From Perilla frutescens (lineage: Eukaryota > Streptophyta > Magnoliopsida > Lamiales > Lamiaceae): a stretch of DNA of 64,000 nucleotides. The stretch is from positions 44,442,664 through 44,506,663 of the forward strand of contig BRKX01000006.1 in the NCBI GenBank assembly GCA_026008535.1. The letters are read 5' to 3'. The notes under the pieces are model-generated. The model saw only the letters and a program-made list of their open reading frames with translations. It was not told the DNA's origin and did not search any database. The position numbers were made by a program, and so were the translations under genes. Shown here piece after piece: positions 34,404 through 46,388 of the stretch (its first letter is position 1; each line of letters opens with the position of its first letter).

Positions 34404-37400
34404 TGTAATACCCCGAAATATTTTAGAAGATTTTATTCAACTTATGTCAAACTATTTTGAGTCTAGGAGGTATCATAGATCAAGTCGTTCTCTCGTATCC
34501 TTCCGATGGGTAGAAAATGATTCCCGAGACGTCGCTTTTCCAGCCAGTGCAAAGTCTAGCCGACTCGTGCTTTATCGTAGCAACCTCGTAAAAAAAACAA
34601 GATAGGTGAAGCTCAAGAAAGAAGGAAGGAGAACCCGAAGAAGATCGTTAAGAAGATAGACCTAGTGTTCGATAGATTGAGAGTTTCATTATGATAGGAA
34701 GTTTTGATGAGTCTATTTATTCATTCTCGTGTCGATAGAATCGATTTATTCATTCTTTTTTGAAATTGATTTATTCTCTTATTAATTGAATCAATTTCCC
34801 TTCAACAGCATCATATCATTTGAAATTCTCCATTTATACCATTTGGGATTCGTTGATTTTATCCTTTTGGATAATTTGAAATCTTTTGGATGATACTTCT
34901 TTGATCATCAAGAATCAGCAATGGCATTTCCTTATTAGGCTATGCTGACGCCTTTATGAAAATATTTCAAGCACGGTTCTCAGCTCTTAAGCGTTGATTT
35001 TATTTTATTATTCCCATATATCTTTGTAAAATGCGAGAACCTTTCGAGTTATGAATCCTCTAAAAAGGAAATATTTTTGGAATAAATAATCTAGTGTTAT
35101 ATCTCTTTCAGTTTTTGAACTTGTTAAAGATTATTGATCAGATAAAGTCCTCACTCCGAGGCGTTTGTTTCTTTTAACTTCCACTTATAGAACTCGAGTG
35201 TGGAACCTCAAATAGAAGAGAAAGCTTATAGAAGTATTCATTTAAGTATATTGTCAGGAGAGAGAAATGATAGTATTCCATAATGATGAATGGAACCGAA
35301 GCGGTGCCAGTTAGTGTTTTCCAAAGTCAAAAGTACATTTTTAAAGTAATTTCCCAGTTCGTAACGTTTAAGATGATCAATGGATGTCAACAAGCAAGTT
35401 TCGAGCTTACAGTTAAAGTCTAGACGTGTGATTCTTATTATGCATGTAAGCGAAGGTGATCACAAGCGGGAGCCAGACAGTCGGATTACCACTTTAAAGA
35501 AAAGAGAATAGTATAACAAGGAAAATAAGACTAATTTGCATCGGAAATACGATTCAAGCACGCTTCAAGAAGATGTGAACGTCAAATCTCAACATTTTAA
35601 GGAAATAGATAAAATACAGTTCGAACCTGATAGAATTTGTAATCTAACCGTCCAAGGGCGTGCTCATTCGAATCATGGGGAGATTATATGAAGTCGGTGC
35701 ATTGTGATAGCTCTCATAAAGGATAGAGAAAGATGGCGAACTTTTAGGCTTTCGGAAAGATAAATTTGCGTGGAAAAGAAGAGCGAGTATAGACTCTTCA
35801 AAGAAGTATTTGACCAAGAAGAAAGCGGAAAGAGGGATAAAGGTTGAGAATCAACCTAAAGAATAGAAAACCCATATCAGTTCTAGGCTGCAAGTACAAA
35901 AATTGAGGTTTTGAACCCTGAGGATGTACTTTGATACTTCTTCTCAAGATATGGAAATTTCGGGATGAAATTTATTTAAGGGGGGTAGAATGTAATACCC
36001 CGAAATATTTTAGAAGATTTTATTCAACTTATGTTACCCTCTGGTAAGTTAGAAAATAAGCTGGGTCCTTAAATGACTCAAATAAAGGAAAATCGCAGCC
36101 AGGGAAAATCTATTAAATCTAATTTGGTCAAAAATTGCCTTAAAAATATGTTATGATATTTTTCTCGGGTTGATAAAAAATATTTCAAGAATCGTGCCAA
36201 CCTTTGAAATTTCAAATTTCGAGTTCAAATGAACTCTTGGCACAACTTTAAGTTGAAAAATAATAAATTTAATAGAAAAAGGCACATCCGTCATTATACA
36301 ATTTCTTTTTCAAATGATTATCTTATTCGTAATTATCCTTTTCTTTTTCCATCATTATCCTCTTTCTTTTATTCGTTATTATCCTATTTATTTTTCCTCT
36401 ATAAATAGGAGTTTAAGGTTTCATTTTTCATTCATTTTCAAAATCGAAATGCCGAGCAGCTTCCAGAGAATGTACGACTCTAGTTTCCTGTTTCAATTCT
36501 GAAATAGTCATTTTGAAGGTGTCAACGTGTAGATCACGAATACATGATTGAAATGATGACACGAAGGATGATCACGATGGAAAATCATTGTGACCGCCGC
36601 CAATTCCTCAGAGAAGGTACTTTCTCCGATTCTGGTCATTCGGACCGATGAATTTAGAAATTTCAAGTTCTAAATATGCTTATATTTTGATTATCTTTAA
36701 TTCTACCGATTCCGATTTTTGATGTTGTGAGTTTTCGGTATTTTTCCCCGTTTTCATTTTATGTAAATCTCAGATCTACTCTTCCTGGATAGTCGTATTA
36801 GAAATCTTCTTTTTATATATAGTCTTTGATCATTTGGATCTTGTAGTTAACCGGAATAGATTTTTGATTTCTCGTCGTTTGAAATCCGGATCCGAATATT
36901 ATATTATAAATCTGTCCAGTTCAAATTTATGATCTAGCCGTCCGATCTTTGATCTGATTATACCATTAAATTCCTTATTTTCTGCAATATCAAAAATTGT
37001 ACTTTTGAGCGAAAATCCAACGAGTATCGATCTCGATCGAGACCGATACATTTTCAGCTAAAATCTGTGAATATTGTTACCGAAACTCCCGTTTCACCCA
37101 TTTTGGGTCGTCAAATCGAAAATGTTTTATTTCGAAAGTTGCTCCAAATATTATTTCCTATGAGCCTGCCAAGTTTCGCGATCTCGTTGCGAGTTTTGAA
37201 TAATTTTGATTATTTAAAGTAGACAGTTATTTTTATACCGGGAGCATGTTTTATCGAAAAATTCTAAAATTCTCATTCTTTAGTCTTGCCATATATAGTA
37301 TCATCCCTGAATATTTTCGTAATTTCTGAGCGGTTGAAAAGTGTTGTTGTGTAGATCTGGTAAACTTTGGATAAATGACAAGCTTTGGAAAGAGACCTTT

Positions 37401-38757
37401 GTCAAATCAGTTGATCCCAGTAAAGCAAGAATACCGTTTTGGAATTTATTTCCTTCTTCGTCGAAATTATTTAAGGTCTCTAGACTCGCGCAATCTATTT
37501 TAGAATAGAATATAATTAATTATAGCTCCGCTTATAGTAGATTAATTCTCGAAAATATAGCGATTATCCTGAGTTGAAGTTTACCTTCTATAGTACCAGC
37601 TGAGCTAGAGAAAGAGTATCAGAGTTGATTCTTCAGAAGTTAGCTTTTCAGAATCCCGAGAAAGGTGGGTTATACTATACTATATCTGTGTTAAATATTT
37701 ACGTGCTACTGTATGTTGTCGAAGTCTCATATACCAGTGTTGTGTCAATGTGAGTAGCTACAGTATGCATGCATTATTTGTCATGCCCTACTCCTTGTCG
37801 GTGAGACTAAAATGAAACACTTATTGGTTATACTTTTTGGGTACACTATGGCCATACTCAACGTTATGTGCTGGTGATGTAGTTTGGGTTGCGGGCAGTG
37901 ACGGGTTATACTCTTAAGCGCTTCACGATAAAATATTTTGGTGAACTTAGGTTGCTTCCAACTTTTAAACCTCCTAAGCTTCACTACCTGCATGAACACA
38001 GATAGATTACTTTAACAAAATGATTTGCATAACTTGAATTGTCAAAACTTGCCCACTGAGTGCATTAGTACTCAGCCCAAATCTTTTCAAATATTTTCAG
38101 GTCAGTAGGCTGGAGCGTGGAGGTGACGAGACTGAGATATGGGCTATTATGATTTACATATTTTTCCGTTGTCTCTTTTTGTTAATATTCTGTTAAGAAT
38201 TGAGCTTCCGCACATATGATATTCTTTTGCTAAATGCTAAGAACTCTGATCTTGGTATTTTGTTGATATGCTTCTGCTTCTCTGATTCTGAACATTTGTT
38301 GACTTCCTGGTTAACATGTATCATATGCTTAGCTACATAATTATTCCAAGGGGAGGAAGCCCGTCTTTCGTTATGTCTATTTGATCATTCATTTTGGCCT
38401 ATGGAAGAGCTTCATTTGTTCAGCATATTGGTGTCTGTTTCTTTTGTCAACCTATGAATGGGTCTATTGATTGTTGGTATCTGGTTATTTGTTTTCGTTT
38501 GGCCTATGAAAGGGCTTATTGAATTATTACAGCCGTTTATAACGGGGATTCGCTCTAGTTACAGAGGTTATGTTGTCTAATTTTCCGGAAGGCATAACCT
38601 ATCTTTGGCATACTCGGTTGTTAAATTTTATTCTAAACATTAATTCTTTTTGGATTATCATCCCGTCGTTAATGAAATTACCCTATTTCTTTCCCGCTTC
38701 TTAATTCCCACCCCCGTGGCGTCCATTTCCACGGTCTTTCGGGATCGGAGCGCTACA
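34404..38757 (+). mobile_element. Tekay/Del-like Ty3/gypsy remnant inside the Athila LTR
   Basis: Ends TGTAATACCCCG and GGAGCGCTACA with the perfect TSD CAATT (34399-34403 and 38758-38762). Only the first 44 bp of the 5' LTR survive (34404-34447, identical to 35991-36034). A 1.5-kb internal remnant, 34448-35990, follows without a readable gene; it ends with a TTTCGGGATGAAATTT stretch and a polypurine tract at 35978-35990, the usual Tekay/Del 3' layout. A complete 3' LTR closes the element. Confidence 0.85.
35991..38757 (+). repeat. Full 3' LTR of the Tekay/Del-like remnant (2.77 kb)
   Basis: Begins TGTAATACCCCGAAATATTT and ends CGGGATCGGAGCGCTACA. A possible promoter lies at 36400-36412 (CCTCTATAAATAG). 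No gene is contained; short frames are chance. Confidence 0.85.
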
Positions 38758-38790
38758 CAATTAGACACTAAACAACTCCCCCACACTTAG

Positions 38791-40087
38791 CTCTTTGCTT
38801 GTCCTCAAGCAAACAAGAAATTAAAAATATGAAGCAAGAGGGAAATATTCACAAGGTGATCATGTAATCGTCAATTTGTATGGTTCCCACAAAAGCATTC
38901 ATTATTCAAGAATGTGAACACAATATCTTATCAAGTGAATTGCTTGTCCTCTCAAGTCTAGGAAAAACACGCTAGCCCAAATTCAATTAATTTACATCCC
39001 CACAAATCACATCCACATTTATTAAAATACTTCATTAAACGATAAAGGAGATTGCAAACACAGGACAAGGATCATTAGGTCAAATCATCGAGCATACCCG
39101 AGCTTCCTAATGTGGTTTCCCATACTCATCATGCAACACGTGAAAGGATTGACACACACATGAGAGGAGTAGAATCCGGAATGCAATCTCATTTATTTAA
39201 ACACATTCATGGGGGTATGGATCAAAAATCACAAGGTTCAATCATAGGGAGGACATCCCTAGTGTCCTTGCATGGTTTCCCATACTCATAGTCGAATAAA
39301 TCAACTAGAGGAGTAGAGATCCTTATTTTCCCCTTTTCTCTTTTTTTTATTTATTCTTATTTATTTTATTTTTTTTTAAACTAGGATAAATGATTAAGGG
39401 GAGTAGTTTTAAAGAACAAGGCCAAGCATGCTTCCTATTCTTTCAAGAGCAAGACCCTTCGACGTTAATCATCAAATTGTGATCACATTCAAAAATAATT
39501 CATGCTTAAGAGTGCCACCACGAAACAATTCCTTTTTTCATGACCAACTTGAGAGTAATTCCTTAAAGATTCATATCAAAAAAATTTCAAATTTGACCAT
39601 CGGGCAAGTCAAAATACTAAGTGGGAGAATCACACTATACTTAGATAACTAAAACAAATAATCATGCATATAAAAACCAACACAATTAACATAACGTCAT
39701 TGATACCAACATATTTAAGCAAAAACAACAAAATTCACTACATAACATAACATGCTCTCCCCCACACTTAAAACATGCATTGTCCTCAATGTATGAAAAA
39801 CTAATGCAAGCAAAAGAGATAAGAGAGTAGAGAACGTCACAATTTTGTAGAAAACCGGCAACGTGTGCGAGCTCCTACAAACCAACATTAGGAAACACAA
39901 ACGGAAAATACGAACAATATATTACAAAAAACAACGCACATGAACACGAAACATGTAAAACATGAAATACATAAAAGAATCATTACTGCTCTGGCGGTGG
40001 ATAAGGTGGTGGATTCATTGGCATGAAAGAGGAGGCAAGAGTCCTTGCATCTCAGCCCGTTTGGAGGGCTTGGATTTGCTTGTCGTG
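38791..40087 (-). other. Athila 3' noncoding region
   Basis: This lies between the env-position ORF and the PPT. It contains two forms of a CCCCCACACTTA(A/G)-CTT block (38777 and 39761), the minus-strand TAAGTGTGGGGGAG seen at Athila PPTs, and repeated CATGGTTTCCCATACTCAT near 39110 and 39274. No coding region was recognised. Confidence 0.6.
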
Positions 40088-41392
40088 TCAGTCAACGCGA
40101 GAGTAGAGGCCCCGAACATCTTCATGCACTGCACTGATATCCTCGTGGATGGACTGAAAAGAGGCATCAATCCTCTCTTGCTGTTGCATCATGCGGGCAT
40201 TATGCTCTTGCCAATAGGTAGACATAGAATCCTGCAATTGAGTGCCAAAGGAGCTCATGGTGTCGGTAATGGACTGCTGAAATTTACCCATCGTAGTGTC
40301 CATGTAGCCCTGGAATGAGCCCCAGTCCGTGGTGCCCGCTAGCGTCATGCTCGTCATCATCGCCCTCTTCATTGGGCTCTTGTGGAGCCGACGAGGAACC
40401 TCCCGTGAGCTCCATGGTGCTGCGCTAGATTTGCTTCAATGTGCCGACACAAGTCCTCTTTGCATGAGGGCGCACCTCTCGCTCATTGTAAATCACTTCG
40501 GCTCACTTGAGCTCTCCTTTGTCGATTGTGGGAGCGTCGAGCCTTCTGTACCTAGGGGAGCTGGGGCATCCTCATCAAGTGCTTCAATTTTTACACAAAG
40601 GGCGGAGATGAATGCACAGAAGGAAGGGTGATGGGTCTTCCTCATGATTGCGTCCTTGATAGTGCTCAAAATGAAGGTGGACGGACACACTTTCCTTCCT
40701 TTCTTGGCGCACCAAAGCAGGTAGACCTCCGTGGAGTTCATCTTGTTGGCTTGCTCCTTGCCCGAAATGTTGTATGCCAAGAACTTGTGAACAACGGACA
40801 AGGCAGGATCCTCAATGAATTTTCTCGGAATGCCCTTTGTATTCCAATTCTGGAACCCCGAAATTTCATACCATGCATCCGCAGCATTGAAATCTGATGG
40901 CATGTGCTTGATCCCCACAGTTGGGAAATCAAAGTAGTCCCGCAATTCAGCGAAAGTGACGTTATATTGCATATCAAACATCCGGAAGGTACAACTCTTT
41001 CCTTCCTTCTCATCATATTGAAATGACACCAAAAATTCAAGCACGACATTATCATAAGTGTAATATTGCATCCTAGAAAAGGTTTGCAAATTCAACACTT
41101 TGAGATACTCCAAAATTTGTTTTTCCAAATTCAACTCCCGCATCAATTTCCAATCAATGTAGCGGGGATAAGATATCTCATGGCTACGGAGAGTGAGGTA
41201 ACGGTTACCTTCATTTGGTGTTGTGATGAGGAATGGAGCTCCATATTATTGGCGGAGGTCCGATACCATGGGCGAGGAGCTCGTGCCTTCCGGTCCTTTG
41301 CCTTTGTCCGTGCTTGTGGATTTGCTAGCATTCTTGCTCTTATCTTTGTCTTTTCCTCCAAAAATTTTAGGTAACTTCATTTTGGGGCCCAT
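40088..41392 (-). pseudogene. Athila ORF downstream of integrase (env-position protein), broken
   Basis: Athila elements carry an extra ORF after pol whose role is unproven. Here the frame starts at ATG 41392 (MGPKMKLPKIFGGKDKDKSK), with a lysine/serine-rich N-terminus. A conserved-looking middle follows (FLITTPNEGNRYLTLRSHEI, YIDWKLMRELNLEKQILEYL, FRMFDMQYNVTFAELRDYF). It ends in a probable coiled coil (SSFGTQLQDSMSTYWQEH, IDASFQSIHEDISAVHEDVR). In-frame stops lie near 41248, at 40493, and at one further point before 40372. I saw no signal peptide or membrane segment, so calling it an envelope protein is not justified. Confidence 0.75.
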
Positions 41393-41799
41393 GGTGAGGA
41401 GGTTGGAGATATGTCGAGAGATGAAGTGCAGCAACAATTTGAAGGTGGAGGTGGAGCACAAGAAAATAGCCCGGCGGGGTGGTGTAGTGCGGTGGGGCTA
41501 GATGGAGCAACGGGGCGTGTGGGAGCTTGGTGAATTTTTAGTGGAATTTTGGAAAAGGTAGGAAGTAGGTGCTGTGAAATTTAGCAGAAGGGGGAATGAA
41601 ATTTGGGGAAATGAAAGAGTGCGTATATGAAGATGGGGAGTGAAAGAGGTAGGTGAATTATTGGTGAAGAGGGTGAGTACAAGTGTCTAGAGGGGGAGTC
41701 CAAGTGGTGAATGATGTCCACAAGTGCAAAAAGAGGTGGGCCCCGTAGGGGGGGTATGTGTCGGTTAGAGAGAACAAGAGAGGGGGAGCAAGGGAGAGA

Positions 41800-41995
41800 G
41801 CGCCCCGCGGGGGTGTGGTGGAAGGGCCCCGCGGGGGCGCACAGCGCGGCGGGGTGGCTCGGCGGGCGCGCGACAGGGCTCATGGGAAGGAGCCCCGCGG
41901 GGGCGGTTTGCGCGGCGGGGGCCTGGGCTGGCGCGGCGGGGGCGCGGATGTCTCGGCCTTTTCGTGCCCCGCCCGCGCTGTGATGCCCGCCCATG
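41800..41995. repeat. GC-rich palindrome cluster in the Athila internal region
   Basis: Three copies of CCCCGCGGGGG and three of GCGCGGCGGGG occur in 200 bases. It ends TCTCGGCCTTTTCGTGCCCC, the same tail as in the LTR clusters (34003 and 52513). It lies between integrase and the env-position ORF. The long frame across it on the minus strand is a GC shadow. Confidence 0.9.
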
Positions 41996-42224
41996 CTGTG
42001 TCTTTTTTTTCTTTTCTCAATATTGAACTTTCTTGCTATGTTTTTCTTCTCTTCTCCACCCCTGCAAAATTATTTCCCCAATTAAAAATTTTCCACTCCA
42101 CAAAATACCATGAACCAATTAAAATTAAGGCAAGAGAAAATAAAATCAAACAATAAAAATCATGGGTTACCTCCCATGCAGCGCTCATTTTAATGTCTCG
42201 AGCTAGACGAAGTTTGTGGATGAT

Positions 42225-43308
42225 TCAATCGGAATTGATAAGTTTCAATTCCTCCACATCGGCTTCGTGTGAAAACCCTTCATAGTATGGCTTGACTAGA
42301 TGGCCATTCACTTGGAATGTAGCATTCGTCACCGGATTTTTCAGTGTGACCGCTCCGTAGAGGAACATTTCTTCAATGACAAACGGTCCGCTCCATCGTG
42401 ATTTGAGTTTTCCGGGGAAGAGCCGCAACCTAGTGTTGAAAAGGGGGACCTTCATGCCCGACGTGAGCTCTTTCTTGACAATTCACCTATCGTGTAGCCT
42501 CTTCACTTAATCTTTGTAAATCTTGGTGTTGTCATAGGCTTCGTTTCTCAATTCGTCAAGCTCGGACAATTGCAAGGCTCGCTCCTTTCCCGCACTTTCT
42601 AGGTCACAATTCACCACCTTTATAGCCCAATAGGCTCGGTGCTCGATCTCAACGGGGAGATGGCATGCTTTTCCATAAACGAGACGGTACGGACTCATCC
42701 CTAGGATAGTTTTGTAGGCTGTCCGGTAGGCCCAAAGAGCATCATATAGCCTTTGTGACCAATCCTTCCTCGTTACATTCACGGTCTTCTTCAAAATGTT
42801 TTGAATTTGTTTGTTGCTTGTCTCAACTTAACCGGAAGTTTGAGGATGATATAGTGTTGCCACCTTGTGAGTCACTCCATTTTTCTTCATCAATCTTGCA
42901 AAAAGCATGTTGGTGAAGTGAGTTCTACCGTCACTTATGATCGCTCTAGGGAATCCAAACCTACTCAAAATGTGCTCTTGCACAAACTTGATAACCACAT
43001 TAGCATCACAAGACCTAGTGGAGATTGCTTCAACCCACTTTGACACATAGTCGACCGCTAATAGGATATACTCAAAACCAAATGAGTTAGGAAAGGGTCC
43101 CATAAAATCAATACCCCAAACATCAAAAATTTCAACAACAAGATTGATATTTAAAGGCATTTCATTTATTCTCTCAATGTTGCCAAGTCTTTGGCATTTA
43201 TCGCATGAAATAGAGTAAGCATGAGCATCTTTAAAAATTGAAGGCCAATACAAACCGGATTGTAGGATCTTTCTAGCCGTCTTTTGCCCTCCAAAATGGC
43301 CACCACAA
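42225..43308 (-). pseudogene. Athila integrase, broken
   Basis: The zinc region (HCGGHFGGQKTARKIL to CDKCQRLGNI) is followed by the core: D in WGIDFMGPF, D in ISDGRTHF and E in VETSNKQIQ. The C-terminal domain includes LRLFPGKLKSRWSGPFVI. In-frame stops occur at 43308-43310 (the boundary with RNase H), between the second D and the E at about 42825, and twice near 42480-42506. Several look like CAA-to-TAA or CGA-to-TGA. The ORF end at 42225 (ELKLINSD) is probably close to the original. Confidence 0.88.
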
Positions 43309-43310
43309 TG

Positions 43311-44765
43311 CTACGAGTGGCAAAAGGCTAGAACATCGGCTTGCTCCTCTTCCGAGACACATCTTCGAATTATCTCGTCTTTCTCCAAATGGAAAAGGTA
43401 TGGATCGTCCCAAAAGTAATACCTACACATTGCCAAAAATCTTTTCTTTTCTTGGAAAGAAAGGTTAGGTCTCAATTTATTACAAGCAAGATAATTGACA
43501 ATATCGGCATACCAAGGAGAGGAATTAAGTTCAAGAGCATGCTCATATGGAAATGTATCACAATCAACTCCTTTTTCATGCAATAAATTGAAATTTTCAT
43601 CAACGGGGAGGCGAGATAAATGATCCGCTACCACATTTTCACATCCATTCCTATCCTTAATCTCAACATCAAATTCTTGCACAAGCAAAATCCACCTAAT
43701 GAGTCTAGGTTTAGCTTGTGGTTTGGTCAACAAATGCCTTAGAGCCCCATGATCACTATGCACAATTAATTTAGATCCTAAAATGTAGGATCTAAATTTA
43801 TCCAATGAAAACACAACGGAAAGCAATTCTTTTTCGATTGTCGTGTAATTTACTTGAGCACTATTCAAGGTGAGGCTAGCATAGTAAATTACAAGAAGAA
43901 TTTTATCAATACGTTGACCCAAAACGGCGCCAACGGCGGAATTTGATGCATCACACATTATCTCAAATGGTAGAGACCAATCAGGAGGAACAACAATGGG
44001 TGCAGTGATTAATTTCTCCTTAAGAGTATTAAAAGCATGCAAGCATTTTTCATCAAACTCAAAAGGAACATCTTGAGCAAGTAAATGGCATAGAAGTTGG
44101 CTAATCTTGGAGAATTCTTTAATAAACCGACGGTAAAAACCGGCATGGCCTAGAAAGCTTCTAACACCTTTCACATTAATGGGTGGAGGCAATTTTTCAA
44201 TCACATCCACCTTAGCCTTGTCTACACTCATTCCTTCTTTAGACACAACATGACCAAGGACTATGCCACTAGTAACCATAAAATGACTCTTTTCCCAACT
44301 AAGAGTTAGGCTACTTTCTATGCATCTTTTAAGGACAAGTTCTAATTTCTCTAAACAATCGAAAAATGAGGATTCAAAGACCGAAAATTCATCCATGAAT
44401 ACCTCAATGAAGTCTCCAATCATCTCGGAGAAGATTGAGAACATACACCTTTGGAAAGTGCCCGGTGCATTGCATAGTCCAAATGGCATCCTTCTACACG
44501 CAAACATACCAAATGGGCACGTGAATGCGGTCTTGGCTTGGTCCTCCGGCGCTATGGCCACCTGAAAATAACCCGATAAACCGTCAAGAAATCAATAAAA
44601 ACTATGACCGGCTAGTTTATCAAGTATTTGATCAATGAAAGGGAAGGGAAAATGGTCTTTTCTTGTGGCGGCATTGAGTTTTCAGTAATCAATGCACATT
44701 CTCCACCCGGTGGTGGTTCGAGTAGCCACATGCTCTCCTTTGTCATTCTCAACGACCGTTATCCC
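43311..44765 (-). pseudogene. Athila reverse transcriptase and RNase H, broken
   Basis: From about 44765 the frame carries VVENDKGE and the DY-KLN motif. It opens fully at 44561 with FTCPFGMFACRRMPFGLCNA. The catalytic loop reads VFMDEFSVF; plant gypsy RTs normally have two aspartates here, so the second is now E (codon 44388-44390), which should abolish polymerisation. RNase H shows FEIMCDASNSAVGAVLGQ, HSDHGALRHLL and VADHLSRLP. Stops lie near 44763, 44683 and 44595 upstream of the long open segment. The reading frame is shared with the protease segment. Confidence 0.9.
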
Positions 44766-46025
44766 TCATTTCTTTGGCACCACATGGACCGGACTCACCC
44801 ATTCACTATCGGCTATGGGATAAATGATCCCTTCCGCTAGGAGTTTGAGAATCTCCTTCTTTACAACTTCCATTAGCACGGGGTTGAGCCTCCTTTGCCC
44901 TTCATGAACCAGCTTAGCCCCTTCCTCTAGAATGATGCGATGCATACACGTAGAGGGGCTAATGCCTTTGATGTCGGAAAGACTCCATCCAATGGCTTGC
45001 TTGTTTCTCTTTAGTACGGCTACTAAGAGGTCTTCTTCATCTTTTTCTAGCCCGGAAAAGATGATCACGAGCTTCTTCTCTTCATCGTCGAGGTAGACGT
45101 ATTTGAGATGAGATGGGAGCTCCTTGAGCTCGAGCTCGGGAGTAGGCTTCACCTCCTCTTCAGTTGAGGACATGATTTCCATGAGACTCATGCCTTCTCC
45201 TAGCAAGATCTTCATCTCTTCAGCATTCAACTCGTCTCCCCCACACTTGAGGTAGGCTTCATCCATAGCAAGTTCCTCGGACGAGGGTTCACTTCTCCAA
45301 GGAGCACCTATTTCCTGCAAGAAAACCTCCTCGGCCAAGACATCAATAGCATCTATGTAAGAACAATTTTCCTCAAATAAGGAGACGGGAATAGCCTTGT
45401 TTTCATGTACGGAAAAAGACACTGTTTCTCCTAACACCGACATTTTTAATGTTCTATTTTTAACATCAATCAAGGTGTTTGTTGTAGCCATAAAAGGTCT
45501 ACCTAGGAGAAGAGTGTGTTCTTTACCCGTTTCTTTCACATCACCCACATCCAATACAACAAAATCAACAGGTATGATCAATCCACCAACCTTAACTAGA
45601 ATATCCTCTATTATTCCCCTAGGATATCTCACGGATCTATCCGCTAATTGTAGACACATTCTAGTTGGTTTCAATTCACCTAGCTCTAATTGTTTATAAA
45701 TAGAGTAAGGTATCAAATTAATTCCGGCTCCTAGATCTAGCATACCACATGCTTCTTTGCCATTTCCCAAAGCAATTTTAAGAGTAAAACTACCTGGATC
45801 ACGGAGCTTGGGCGGTAGTTGATGTTGTAGGATTGCACTAGCCACTTCGGACACTTCTATCTTCTCATCCTCCACGAATTTCCTCTTCTTTGAAGCAAGT
45901 TCCTTGAAGAACTTGACATAGGCCGGCACATTTCGGATGACATCAAGGAGTGGAAGATTGACGTTCACCTTAGATAGGAGTTTGTAGAACTCTTGGAATT
46001 GAGTGTCTTGCTTCTCATTCCTCAA
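44766..46025 (-). pseudogene. Athila protease and start of RT
   Basis: An uninterrupted 419-residue segment. After an N-terminal linker (FYKLLSKVNVNLPLLDVIRN), the retropepsin active site reads CGMLDLGAGINLIP (D97) and the flap/strand region ends TLLLGRPFMAT. A long acidic linker precedes the first RT motifs: IKGISPSTCMHRI, then EILKLLAEGIIYPIADSEWV and SPVHVVPKK. The DLGA form is common in Athila proteases. Its join to gag is disrupted by a frameshift near 46060. Confidence 0.88.
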
Positions 46026-46388
46026 CCGACTTGGAAATGGAATTGGAGAGTTGTAAGGATTGGTGGCCTTGTGGAGTGTGTGTGGGCTTCTTCACTTCTT
46101 CTCTTTCTTTCTCGGACTCCTTTTGTTGTTGTGAAGGAGTCTCATCTTCTTTCTCAACCTCTTTGGTTGGACTTGGCTCTCCAACCTTGCTGTCTATCAC
46201 CTTTCCTCCTCTAAGCACGGTGATTGCTTGAGCTTGCTCCGGTTGGCTTGGCAACTTGCCCGGCTTGGCTTGCTTGGCCAACTCTCCAACGGTCCCGGCT
46301 ATTTGGCCCACTTGAGTCTCAATTCTCTTCACGGAAGCCTCAATGGATTCAAATCTTTGTTGAGTGGCTTGGATGAAGGATTGCAATG

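Larger units (their letters stand above)
32544..38774 (-). repeat. 3' LTR of the Athila element, split by a Tekay/Del-like insertion
   Basis: Pieces 32544-34403 and 38758-38774 together match the other LTR (51060-52906) nearly base for base. Short frames in it, including a GC-rich one at 33934-34311, are shadows. The polypurine tract (CTAAGTGTGGGGGAGT on the minus strand) lies at 38775-38790. Confidence 0.9.

Noticed and set aside
40088..41392. Viral envelope protein
   Set aside because: The position fits, but no signal peptide, membrane segment or glycoprotein feature is visible. It is annotated only as the Athila extra ORF.
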